DNA of 64,000 nt. Origin: Aplysia californica (lineage: Eukaryota > Mollusca > Gastropoda > Aplysiida > Aplysiidae). Both the position numbers and the translations under genes were made by a program. Within the stretch, counting starts at the first letter, position 1. Every line of letters begins with the position of its first letter. Positions 32,132-44,058 of this stretch are shown one piece after another. The DNA is taken from the NCBI RefSeq assembly GCF_000002075.1, contig NW_004797592.1, positions 268,056 to 332,055 of the forward strand. The letters run 5' to 3'. Under the pieces are notes generated by a model that saw only the letters and a program-made list of their open reading frames with translations, was not told the origin of the DNA and did no database searches.

Positions 32132-32649
32132 CCCACACTCCATCTCTAATTATAATCTGTCGTCATCAAAAAGATGCATCAAGAATGCTTACTCGTCCCT
32201 TCAGCAAGGTGTTGGAGCCCACTCTGTCTATACACTTATACAACTCCCTTTGGTTCTTTGCCCTGGGCTGTTTGATCAATTTTGAATTATGTGCTGGATG
32301 TGATGGTTTAATGCCTTGTCTTGTTTGTTTTTCTCATATGATGTGCAGTTGATACTTTCACAGTGGATTGTGCCCCCATCCTGATTTATATTGATTGGTT
32401 TTAATGTAGAAATTCGCAGAACATGGGATGTGTAAATCAAATTTTTCATGCTTGGTCATCTCATGTTTCAGTTCAACCTTGTTCCAAGGGTCCGGATACA
32501 CAATGAGAAAACATGTTTGTCTTAAGGGTATTTTTTTGTCATTTAATAGGCCTCATTATTTAACGTTCATGCTTATGTTTAGTTTATTAATATTATTACG
32601 AGAAGTTATGACTTGTAATTCTTGTCTTTCTTAAATAAAAAAAGGACCC

Positions 32650-32890
32650 GTGAACTGATGTCTGTAGTGTAGCAGGTAGGCACTTCGCTGTGGCACGCAG
32701 GAGACCTGAGTTCAATTCCCGAGTGAGAAGAATTTTTATAGAGTATCTTGGGCTTCTGCTGGGATGTTGTATCCCTCTCAGCCCTGATTGGCCTTGACAG
32801 ACAGGGTTGGAAGCCCTCTTTCTAAATGATCTAATTCATGTCGATGGGGGGTGTAAAACACCTACAACAAAGATTAAAAGCACCCTTAAG
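32650..32890 (+). repeat. SINE family B copy, tRNA-derived
   Basis: Box A-like TGTAGTGTAGCAGG (32663-32676) and box B-like AGTTCAATTCC (32709-32719) form the tRNA-related head. The body reads TTGGGCTTCTGCTGGGATGT, CCCTCTCAGCCCTGATTGGC, then a G-rich tail region. Four inverted relatives lie downstream. Confidence 0.8.
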
Positions 32891-33375
32891 GACTTGAGTT
32901 GACATAGAGTCATTTTGCTTTGAAAAGCTTATAGTTTTAATTTAACATTGGTCAATAAGTTACGGTGTGGATTCTGCATTGATCTTTCTGTGCCATATGT
33001 CTATGATGAGACTAAAACATAGGTTCGTGTAAATTTACTTGTTTGCAAAACTTTGGTCAAGGTGAATTCGTTATGGTATATATGGTGGGACAAACATACT
33101 TTTAAACTTACAGAATTGATTCTTTAAATCTTATCAGCCTGTATTATTTGGATGGATTTTCCCGAACAGCCAGGATTAAGTCTGTATCTTCTTTCCAAAT
33201 TTGCATAAGTTTTTGTATCACTGACAATTTTTTATGTAGATTTATCATTTTGTTCACCATGACTAAAAATTGAACATCGGCAACATTGAGGAAGTAAATA
33301 GTGGAATTGAATGCAGAAAAAGTAGGTGTATTCTATTGATGGATTTGACTAATTAACAATCTTTATTTGGAAAGT

Positions 33376-33870
33376 GACTTAAGGGAGTTCTTGTGGTCTA
33401 GAGCTATGGTGTCTGCCCCTCTTCCAATAGATCCCTGGTTCGAAGCCTGATAGCGGTGGAAAATTTTTCTTCTCTAAAATTTTCTCCTTTCTCCTCCTTC
33501 CCTGCTCTCTAATCATGTTGTCATTTGCCTCCCTCTCTAATTTCACTGCACCCCCTCTGGGCTCCTGACTATTTCTACTGCTACTCATGTCTCCTTACTG
33601 CTATCTTTCAGTCACACCCGTGATCTTAGGAAAGGTAAGATCAACAAACACCTAGCCTTCCCGGATAAGGGCGAAAAAAATCTCGGATGTCCCATGTTCA
33701 AGTTGCACTCTTTAAAGATCCCTTGGTGGTCGTAAAATCACTTCTGCTGCCACCCGAGCAAAATTCAAAATTATTCCTACCAAATTGAAAATGCTAAATA
33801 TGTACCATGCGCCCATATGTGACTGTATGCAGTTGTGAGCGCCGTAAAGCATGGTAGCAAAACAAAAACA
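33376..33870 (+). repeat. Long SINE copy with tRNA-like head and family A tail
   Basis: Box A-like TGGTCTAGAGC (33394-33404) and a perfect box B GGTTCGAAGCC (33437-33447), then a long body and the end GCAGTTGTGAGCGCCGTAAA with GTAGCAAAACAAAAAC. It is the most complete member here and shows that family A is tRNA-derived. Confidence 0.8.
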
Positions 33871-36800
33871 AATGGAAGTGACTTGATTCTAGATCCAAAA
33901 TTATCTGTGATACTAAGCGCTTTCACTTAGAAAAATTGCTTTGAATTCTCACAAAGAAAGGAAGTATAAATAGTATAATCATGTCTTTTTTTAACTTGAC
34001 CAATATTATAACAAAAATTTTGGGGACTTTAAATGGAAATGTGTATTTGATTAACGGGGAATGAAAATGTTACACTTTTTGTTGCTCTGGCGGAAGGAGT
34101 GGTAGACAGAAATGACATGGAGCATGTCGCGTGTCATTCTGGCAGATAGGGGTTCAATATCAAATATTTATTAACTCAATGAACATGATTACTGGTGCCT
34201 GGGGCACCTGTGTGTTTTTGTGACATTGAGATAAATCACATTAAAAACAAATTTGCTGTCGTTCATTGTTACAGTAGCATGAATTTATTGTAATGAGAAA
34301 ACTTCTTTGGTGTCTCTTAGTGCAAAAGGGAATATATTTTTTTCTGATTCTCGCTCGCTTTGAAATTGTAACAAATTTTATTTCTGGAAAAAATCGCTGG
34401 CTTGTTCTAGCTGATGCTTGTTAAAATGGCATGATTCTCAGGCACATTGCTGGTGTGAGTGGTGTTGACATTAATGAATAAATCTTCTCTTGTACGTCAA
34501 ATTGTTAGCCCTTGCTTTGTTTTCTGCTCGTGTAATATTCTGAAGTTGACTTGGAAAGCTGTGTCTTTATTATATAGGTCTTTCAAGTGTTCTTGGTGCT
34601 GATAGTGGAGGCAGTAGGTAGTTTTTCCCTCCCCATTTAGCATCATGTCTATCAAACGTGATATATTTTATTGAGGGTGTGTTGATTTGCTGCATGCGGA
34701 GGAAGACATTCAAGGTTCCACATACTTATCTTTACCTTGTTTGTTTTGATATGCTGGCATGGTCAGCAGTGTACCCTGAAGTTTTCCAGAGTGGATAGTT
34801 ATTAGTGCTTTTTTTACACAAAAATGGTTGAAACTCCTCAGATTCTGATTTTAAAAAGAATTTTCTGTTTGGCTGGATGACGCCCCCCGACCCATTCCAT
34901 CTTTCCAGTGTAGTGTAAAACAATGAGACCTGTCACTACGTCACAAGCATGCCCTTAGAACATTAGTTGGCCCCAAGTCAGGAGTAAGGCAAACATTGTT
35001 TAGACAAGGTGTTAAAATATTCCTGTACTTTGCGTTGTGGTTGAAGTAAGGCTAGGGCCCCTGCCACAGAGTCAATAGAAAAAATCAAACCAGGGTCATT
35101 GTTCGAGACAAATTAGCTGAGGTGTGTGGCATGTAGGGAAGTGATGCATCATCAGAATCGGAGGCTTGTGATGCATCAGTTTTGTTTTTGCAAATCTGTC
35201 AGTAAGGTTTCACCTGCTGTGTGGGTACGTGCAGACCTGCAGTAACAGTTTGAGGGCAGTGTTTCTGTCAGCGCAGTAGTATGCTCTGTTGCTTCTTTCT
35301 ATTATTAAACTACTACTTTTCTGTGTTATTGGTGTCCTAAACTATTTCTGTTATTGAGTAGATGGGCTGTAACTCAACTGTAATCTACAACACTACAATG
35401 TATTAGACTCCGTTACATCCTTTCTGCATGTGTCGACAGAAGCTGTTGAGGAAGTCGTAGACAGGATCCTTAAGAGACTCTCCATCTTGGGTTGGTATTG
35501 TAAGTCTGGCCTAATCCCGAAGTGAAATTATGCTTGGCTAATTGCTTGTTGTTAGTTATGGAGAAATGTCACTCGCCACGCTTTTTAATCCCTTTCTTCC
35601 ACTTTTCAATTCCTTTTTCATACCAGATTGTCTTGCATCTTTTTTTTTCCTTTTTTTTTTGGGGGGGGGGGGGGGGTGTCTTGTACTGGTTTTCCCATCT
35701 ACCCTGGTTGGTGAATTACTTTTATAGACTCGTACTTGTAGAGTTTTTTTTCCCGAGGGAGATGAGAATTCATTCGAATCCAGTCAGTTTGGTTTTAAAT
35801 GTTTATTTTTAGTTCCTGCTTTCTTGGGATGTGATGTACACGTTCTGTATAGCTAGAGGCAAGAATGGTTAAATAAAAAAAAAATCTCACAAGTTCTGTG
35901 GGGGCTGGAACACAGCTGAATAGCCCTGTGGTTGACTTTGTGCCCAGTTATAGAAATGATTGAAATTAGGATGTGTTCATATCTCTATATATAAATCTAA
36001 GGTTCAAGGTAGGCAATCTATGATCACAACATTTTTGGTGTGCTCAGTTTATTGTTAGTTGTGAAAATGAAACAGAGTGGAATATCTGCTTTTAGTTTTA
36101 GTTTTCTCTTTTATTTTAGAATGGTATGAGAAAATATAAAACTTATGTTATAACTAATGATTTGTTGGTTAGAGAAGTAACAGAAGGAGCCTGCTTGAAG
36201 AAAATTACTTTGCAATTGAGAGACTGCTGTGTGCTAGTTTGTCTCGGTGACTTTTTACTTGAAGTGGCCTTTTATTTTCAGCTGGTAAACTGGTTTGTCT
36301 CATTGACACTGAAAGTGTTTGTTTAAAAAAAAATCGGAAACAGTACTTTCAGCTGGCTGAAAATAGCTCTTGTTGCTTGAATGAATGAGGCTTAGATGGC
36401 CTATCAAGATTTGAAGTCATTTATGACTTCCTTTATTTATTATAATAAAATTTCAAATTTGAATGTCATTGTGTTGTGTGCATTTCTTATTTAAGACAGA
36501 CCTATGCAAACTTGTTAGTACATGTAATGGCTAGATTGATATACAGTATAACATGGACAACTTGAATGCATCGGGACTGGCCTTGGTAGTTTGAGGGATA
36601 TCTTACAAAGATAAAGAAGAAAGAAAAAAGGTACTGCAGGCACAGTTCGACATGCATGATTTCGAGTCTTTTGTGTTTGACCTATCTGTGTTACACTGTG
36701 TATGTTGCTTTCCAACCAATGTGGGTCCTGAAGCAATGCAGTGTGTTTGCATGCATTTTGTGTCAACTGTTATTTGCACTCTCCATGAATTACAATGTAC

Positions 36801-37050
36801 ATGTCATTGTTATAACTAAATTAAATTCCATTTGAGACTACCATTACTGCCATAGTGATTCATTATTTAAAAAAAAATTTTTTTTGCTCTCTTGGTTTGA
36901 AGTCTTTCTCAGCTTTTTACAGTCAGTGACTGTTTTGTTTGTTCCTTATGACTACGTGTAGTAAACTGAATAATCTGTCTCAGGTCTGTGGTTAGCCAGA
37001 GGATGCCACTGCTAAATTTTCATGATGTGTTGCCTTTTCCAAGCACCGAC
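33871..37050. other. Intergenic DNA, nothing recognised
   Basis: AT-rich DNA with several AATAAA motifs and homopolymer runs (such as T then G at 35641-35677). I see no supported gene, RNA or terminal-repeat element; it may include extended 3' UTR of NSD. Confidence 0.5.
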
Positions 37051-37053
37051 TTT

Positions 37054-37302
37054 TTGACTCTATCCGTACGTCGTGTTTCACTATCGTATACATACGACGT
37101 GGCGAATTCTGTGCCACCACTTTCCAAAGAGGAAATTTACTCGTTAATCCGATTTGTACGCTTTGCATAGAAGTCTGTCAAAAATGATTTTTTGAGAAAC
37201 ACTGAACGTTTCAAAGAGATCTTCGTAATAGAAGTATTCTAAAATGTGAAGAATACAACCCCGGGGGTACAAAATGACACCAGGACGTACGGATACGGTT
37301 AA
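37054..37302. mobile_element. Short piggyBac-like MITE
   Basis: Left end TTGACTCTATCCGTACGTCG and inverted right end TTAACCGTATCCGTACGTCC share a long terminal repeat. The right edge is TTAA, the left has drifted to TTGA. Length 249 bases, no coding. Confidence 0.6.
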
Positions 37303-37357
37303 AAATAAAAATGTACCTGTAAGTGTAAGTGATTGTATGACCCATCAACATCATTTT

Positions 37358-37545
37358 GATAATTGGAGAGGTGGGCTTCCACCCTTCCTGTCAGGGCCAG
37401 CCAGGGCTGAGAGTGATACAACATCCCTGAGGAAAGACGGAGTTACTCAATAAAAATCCTCTCCCCTTGAGAATCGAACTTGGTTCTTCTGCGTGTGACT
37501 TTGAAGCATCTAACTACTACTAGTCTACACCACAGATGACTGTAT
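37358..37545 (-). repeat. SINE family B copy
   Basis: Inverted copy: GTGGGCTTCCACCCTTCCTG, CAGCCAGGGCTGAGAGTGAT, AGAATCGAACTTGG (box B, inverted), CTACACCACAGATG (box A region). Confidence 0.78.
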
Positions 37546-37786
37546 TGATTCTTTCTTCTGCTGTCTGTAAAGGTTGACTAAGTTATTCTATCTAGAGTGC
37601 AAATGGTAATTAAATATATAATATATATATGTTAATGTATTACTATTATTACGGTGTTTCTTTCATGATGTTCTGAAATAATATTAATAGGTAATAAAAT
37701 AAACTGCACTGATAAAGCACATTCCCAATTGAAAAATTGGCTGTATGAGGTTTATAATTATATTATTTCCTGGTGTGAGTGTTATA

Positions 37787-39092
37787 GGGGGTGCCCACAT
37801 ATGCGGTCGGGTCGGGTCGGGTCGGGCCCATTGGGTAGTCGGGGCTAGCCAAATTGAGGGCACAAAGCGGCCATCGTGGCACAAACCGATCAACACGATC
37901 AGTGACCTACAAAAACAAACGTGTTTGTTTTCTGGCCTGCGAATCGCGCGATCGGGTATTTTGCAGCCAATCACAAGGCTGGGAAGTGAGATTTAAATAG
38001 ACAAGAAAGGAGAGAGACACTAAAGGACTAAGAAAGCCTCGATTCGACTCATTTTGGAAGGAAATTTGCATCTTAAGTACACTTTTGCATCTTCATTGCA
38101 CTTTACATTACATGATCAATAAGTTGTATCTCATTATAATAATGTTGTACAATAGCTGATTTGTGCTGAAAAACAGCAAAAAAATGAAATTAAAGCACTT
38201 GATCTAGATTATTTCGTTCTCCGGAGAGCTAAAAATAGGCCATGTTAGACCTAGCTAAGGACGTGTCTAGATCTAGATCTACGTTCTCTAATGTTTAGTG
38301 CTTCCAATTTTCCGCCAATTTTTAGTTTTCTCCAGACCTTATCTGCCAGTCCACTAGATCTAGGCCTAGATTCTAGATGTACATCTCGATTTATTATGTC
38401 GCTTTGCCTTTCCTGAAACCGTGCTGTAAATATGAAGCTTAATCTACCCTTTACTGATGAAAGTTCTGATGGCCGAGTGAACAGTGTGTCTGCGTTTTGA
38501 ACACAAATATTATTTTGTGAGCGTGGGTTCGAATCCCAGTCCCTCTTTTTTTTTTTTTCTCCTTCTCATCCTCCCAACTTACCAACAATTTTTCCCATAC
38601 TTATAATATGTTGCTTTTTAGTTTTTTAAAGTGGTAAATAAATCGCCAGTGCTGTCTGTTGTTCTCGTAATCATAACACACTGGGCTAAAAATAGGTTTA
38701 GCTGGTCTGATATCGGTGGATGAGGATGCGGATCTTTTTGAGTTGCTTCTACATCATGCAAAACTTCGTACGTTAGCCAGGCCTGGAAATGATCTTATTT
38801 TGGTGGACGCGTAGACTAAAGCAAACAGGCAAGCAAGCACTCACGAACACACACACACACGCACGCACACACTCACACAGTCCAAGAGTACAGTTTGCAT
38901 ATTTTATGTATTCATGGGTCAAAGGTCCAGCCAATCGTAGCCCGGGTTTACACCCTCTGTGTAGTCGCATGTAGGTTAAAGGTTTCTCTACTTTAACTTC
39001 CAGGTCGTTGAGTACAATCGCGGCGGGGCTGTAGTGTGCACTGAAACCCCGACCAGACCCGACCCGACCCGAACGCATATGTGGGCACCCCC
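37787..39092. mobile_element. TA-flanked transposon with GGTCGGG terminal arrays
   Basis: Ends GGGGGTGCCCACATATGCG, followed inward by four to five GGTCG pentamers on the left; the right end is the inverted equivalent (CCCGACC arrays, CGCATATGTGGGCACCCCC). TA lies on both sides. Length 1306 bases. It contains a tRNA-derived SINE (38461-38552) and a short CA tract but no transposase. Confidence 0.8.
38461..38552 (+). repeat. SINE family C, tRNA-Ser/Leu-like head
   Basis: Box A TGGCCGAGTG (38470-38479), box B GGTTCGAATCC (38526-38536) and an immediate T-run, the Pol III terminator. The outer stems do not pair as a tRNA acceptor stem, so this is not an intact tRNA gene. A relative is at 57572-57676. 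Confidence 0.65.
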
Positions 39093-40146
39093 TATTACCT
39101 TGCAACACTGTCAGCTTGCGAGGGAAACTATTGAACTAATGTTCAAATACAAGTACATGTACCAGTACTAATGTACTAACCAAATCATTGTCTCTTTGCC
39201 TGGAACCCATTCCCACCTTGGTTTAGGGTAGAAAAGATTCTTAATTTTAGCTGAAAAGACCACGAAATCAATCTCACCTTCCCAGAAATCATGGATATTA
39301 AAGATCTAGAGTGGGAAAAACCCACTTACCCGATTCAGTGATTGAGACTGAAATGGATACGAGCATAATTTAGACTTTGGTACATGTATTAGACGCAGTC
39401 ACCTTACATCTAAACAAACAAGTCCTTTTCCCTAACCCTATGTGCAGCACTCCGTTGCAATACATGTACATAGGCAGCGTGTTGAAATCAGGCGCTGGTC
39501 AAAACTGAAGAGCTCCCGATTCCACAGCGTCGTGACACATATGGTACATGTACTTTTCGAGTTTGTGATACCAAAAGCATTTCTGGCTTTCCTTGCTCTG
39601 AACCCTTGATATGTCATAGGCTGCCATTTGTGCTGTCTTTCTTGTTTCATGTCATGTGTAACTGTTACTCATGTTTTTTTTTCTTCCCTTTTCCTTTTAA
39701 TTAAATATAAAATAATACATACATGTACTGTCAAACCCTGTTAAAACGCCAACTTCTGGACAAGCATGAAGTTGACGGTATAAAGTTTTAAGGTTATATA
39801 TATAAAGGTTTTAGTTTTAATAATAGTAATAAATAGTGCCCTCTGTAAAATTATAGCACCTACTGCCTGCTTGGGAAAAACCAATTTTAATTAGAAAACA
39901 ATTACTACAGCTCCAGAGGAACAAACCATGATCACATTTCCAATAGAAAATTACCGCAGGATAAAAAGTTACTAGTCAAACCCAAGCTGCCTGAAATCTA
40001 CAAGTTATAGAAAACAAGGATGGGTAGGTGTGTACCTCTGGCTCTCTGGTGGCCAGTTTGTTGGTGGTAATTCAAGTAATTGACAGTACTTGTCAAAGTT
40101 TTGCGCCCCCATTGTCACAACTTAGTTCATTTGTGAGGTGAATTTT

Positions 40147-40360
40147 GTTGACCCTGCCTGTCAATGAGTGCAAGGGCCAATCTGGGCTGAGGGTGCTAAA
40201 ACTAAAATGTCCCAGTCCCAGGAGAAGGATGGAGATACATGTACTTTACAAAAATTCTCCTCACTACTCACTCAGGAATTGAACTTGAACTCAAAGTCTT
40301 CTGCTCACAACAATTGTTACAATAAAATACTTAACTGTTGTACCACAGACACCAGTACTG
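40147..40360 (-). repeat. SINE family B copy, diverged
   Basis: CAAGGGCCAATCTGGGCTGA, GGAATTGAACTTGAAC (inverted box B) and GTTGTACCACAGACACCAG (box A region). Confidence 0.65.
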
Positions 40361-41267
40361 GTAATGTTGCTGGGCAAATTTACATTAAATTAGTAAGGAC
40401 CATAGGCCTACAACTTCGGTATTTGATGTTGATTTGAAGGAGCAAATAGTATGTGTTCCTTTTCGTACATTGGCAAAACCTGGCGGGTGAGCGGGGCAGG
40501 CTGTATAATAACGGGGTTTCACAATAAAATTGTGATTTATATATATATATATTTATATGTATCTTACATATTAAACATATCTACCAACATTTTATATAAG
40601 TACGTACATGTAGGCATATTAATGTACAGATGGACAGAGAGTGGACAGATGGAAGCAGTAGACAGAGAGAGAAAGAGGACGAACAGAGACAACGAACGAG
40701 AGAGATTAAATGGAGACAGTAGTTCTGAAGACTGACGATGTATACTGAACAAGCTGTTACTACTGGTTATGAAACAAGTATTCTGAGCATTTTAAGAAAG
40801 CCTACTGCCAGCTACAGCATAAAGATTAACCTTCTAACTTCTAAAATTCTAGAAGCAAAAGCTTGTCGACTTGATCTATATCAGTCGCTGTGCATCAAAC
40901 TAACAACCCCCCCCCCCAAAAAAAAACCCAACAACAACAAACAAAAAAACTGGATAAAACAGAAACAAACGAGAAAAATCAAGATTTTATGCTTTATTGA
41001 TCCAGAACCATTGAGAAGCAAGGTATTGTCACATGTTATAACTTACTTAATGGTGAAGGTAACATACAGAATCTGTCAGGAAACATGGTACAATGAATGG
41101 CAAAAAATAATGACATGAGTCATGGAGATACATACCATACAAAAGATGTTCTTCCAGACGCTTTAAAAGAAAATCCTATGTACTTTGCCTCACCATGAAT
41201 GATATTACAACATACACAGCATTTCATTGCAAAACTGGAAGCGCCAGCAAAAAATCATTTCTCAAAA

Positions 41268-41578
41268 TTTGTGGCATTGGTGGCCTAGTGGTTACGCTCT
41301 CGTCAGGGGCCCGACGTTGTGTCCTTGGGAAAGCCACTTTGCACAAATTTTCCTCACTTCACCCAGGTGGAAATGGGTACCCGGCTATAGACAGTGAACG
41401 ATTTTGTCAGTTTGATAGTGTTTGAGTGTGTGAAATCGGCAGCTTGCACTGTATGCTTCCGTGGAAGCCGAGAATGTTTCTGAGTGTTCTCAGAGGGTCT
41501 GCTGGGGTAATAATAGTTGTAAAGCGCATAGAGCACGCTCTTGAGCATGGAATGCGCTATATAAATGCAATTATCATA
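41268..41578 (+). repeat. SINE family D, GCGCTATATAAATGCA tail
   Basis: Head TGGCCTAGTGGTTACGCTCT is tRNA box A-like. The body has TGTCCTTGGGAAAGCCACTT and GGAAATGGGTACCCGGC. The tail TGTAAAGCGCATAGAGCACG ends in GCGCTATATAAATGCAATTA, a SINE tail type I know from many invertebrates. ATC repeats at the 3' end. Confidence 0.82.
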
Positions 41579-42666
41579 TCATCATCATTATAATCAAAGT
41601 TCATGACATGAGTTAAACTCCCGTCCGTTTCTATTTGCATTAAAATTTCGTCAAAGACTACTGCACAGGAATGGCTTTAGGTGCAACATATTTGTTTATA
41701 ATTTTATCCGACTCAAAATACTGTGGACTCCATTTAAATCGAAATCGTCACGACCGCTGGATTTTTTTCCCTGTTAGCATAATTTTGAGCTAGCTCAAAT
41801 GGTTGACCTTGTGCCCAGATCCAGAGTCAAAACAGAGATCACAGAGGGGTTGGTGCTATGTCTCATAGGAACAGAATATGTTCAGCTGTGAATACTGAGG
41901 TTGTTGTGACGTAAATCATAGATCATTTCTTTTTTGATTTTACAATTTTAAAAAAAAGTGATATTACAAAAAAGTTACATTATCAGTCATAGGTCAGATT
42001 TATATGATAATGACAATGACAGCCCCCCCCCCCCCTCCCCCCACTCAAAGAATGCAAATAGCAAATAACAACAGATAAAAACACCTGAAAACCAAATATA
42101 AACAATAATTTGATTTGAAAGCAGTAAAATGCACAGTAGTTCACAAAGCACGACCATGACCCAAAATTAGAGAAGCTCAAAAACATAAATGCGAATTCTT
42201 ATTTGTAGCATAGCTCCACTTCAAACCAAACAATCTCTTCCTGAAAAATCAGCTCAAGTCAACATCAATTTGGTCCACCTTACCCCATGTAATTACACAC
42301 ATAATTCCCGTGTACTGTGAAAGTATGTCTCTAAACTGTAAACTTTCTGTTCCAAATTTAATGCTACGAACCTGAGCAAACCCATGAGTGTGCACTACCA
42401 TTACCCTTCTCCGGACCAAATAGAGCTAGGCCTACATGGAGAAGCCTCATTGTTCAGAGGTGTAAATGTTGCAGATGACCTACAAGTACAAGTCCTATAA
42501 GTTAAAGGGACCAATTCTCAACAAAGGGAGAAGTATGAACTAGTAGAACTGAAAAAAACCCCCAAACAACCAAGAGTATAAATACGGATATATTACAAAT
42601 GTGCAGTTCTTTACCTGGTGACTATAAATTTAACAGGGATTGAGAAAATCAAGAACAGAAAGTTAG

Positions 42667-42765
42667 TTTTAGTAGAGGTTTTACGGCGCTCGCAATTGCA
42701 TAAGGTCATACGAGCGCCAGAAGATTAGAGGTGTTACAAGAGAGATACAAACATAAACATGAACA
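42667..42765 (-). repeat. SINE family A copy, 5' truncated
   Basis: Inverted tail TTTTAGTAGAGGTTTTACGG, CGCTCGCAATTGCATAAGGT, AGAGGTGTTACAAGAGAG. Confidence 0.88.
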
Positions 42766-43199
42766 GAAATTCAGATGAAGTTCCTCACCTAAGACTGAAA
42801 ACCACCCCCCCTTTCCCCTTTTGACTTACTAACAAGTGTTTTCATACTAATGATACTGAATCAAATCAAAAGACTTTATGACTCATCAATAAATCAAACA
42901 TAAATATCTTTTGAACTTTTTGTGTTCAGATTTTCAAGTTGCCCAAAACTTTTTGTGCTGAGGATCTTCATCAGCAGATTTTACTGCAGCAAAACTGTAA
43001 GCTTATGGTTTTTACACGGCTGAACAACAAAAATGAAAAGACCACCTTACCAGTGAGCGATAGACAAAAAAAAAAAAAAATCGAACAAGGGTGGACATTT
43101 AAAATCAAATTGTAGTAAAACTAAAAGGGTAGTCAGTATCATATTAATGGGCATTAATATTTTCCAGAAATAGAATAGGACAATACGTACAACACAATT

Positions 43200-43372
43200 T
43201 ACATCATTTAGGAGGCAGGCTTCCCATCCCGACTGTCGGGACTTACCTGGGCTGAGAAGGACAAATCCCAGCAGAAAGACTGAGATACTCAATAAAAATG
43301 TTCTCCAAACTTGGGTCTCTTGCGTATGTGATAGTGAAGTGACTAACTGTTACACCTCAGACACTGGTAGGG
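43200..43372 (-). repeat. SINE family B copy
   Basis: GGAGGCAGGCTTCCCATCCC, CTGGGCTGAGAAGGACAAAT, GCAGAAAGACTGAGATACTC, then ACTGTTACACCTCAGACACT at the inverted head. Confidence 0.78.
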
Positions 43373-44056
43373 CCTACCAGAAAAAATGGAAATTTTAAAT
43401 TGTATAGATTTAATACTGAAAGGTTATCTATGAGGTGGGACCTCTCAAATTTAACGTCCATCTCTGACACTACTGACAGGACTGAGTCAAATGTGTGGAA
43501 AGCCTGAAAATCTAAAAAAAACACCAAAAAACAACCCAAGTCCACAACGCCCCTTTGATGGTATGAACCAGCGTCATCTGCTCTCTGCTCCCCAGTCCAG
43601 CATGATAATGCCATGATATTTGATACAAACTAAACTAATAGCATGCCCAGAAAAAGTGATAAATCAATCCAAAACACTCACCAAAACACTCACAGTAAAG
43701 TAAAAGTAAAAGGCAAGTTATTTATACCTCTGCAATTAAGGTAAGGTAAAGGTAGTGCACAAGAATTTTAGCCTAAATTAAGTGTTTCAGGTTCTAATCT
43801 ACTGCTAACCTCTGTTGAGTTGAAGAACAAAGGCAACAAAATGTACTATTTCACTCTCACAGCTGTTCCCCTCTCATGTAATTCCAGGAAGAAAAGAATC
43901 TCATGAGCCAAAGTGATCAAGTACTGCTGCTACAGTCACGAAAACCTGAGACAAAAGTGGTCATTACTTTGGTTGGAGCTTTGTCATTAAAGACCGTGAA
44001 CATATAATATTGCTCATCCAATAATAAAATACAGTAAAAAAAAACAACCCTTGGTA
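43373..44056. other. Intergenic DNA, nothing recognised
   Basis: No gene, RNA or element that I can support between the SINE and the Tigger-like transposon. Confidence 0.5.
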
Positions 44057-44058
44057 TA

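Noticed and set aside
38461-38552. tRNA gene
   Set aside because: Boxes A and B are good, but the acceptor stem does not pair; a related copy at 57572-57676 shows it is a repeat.
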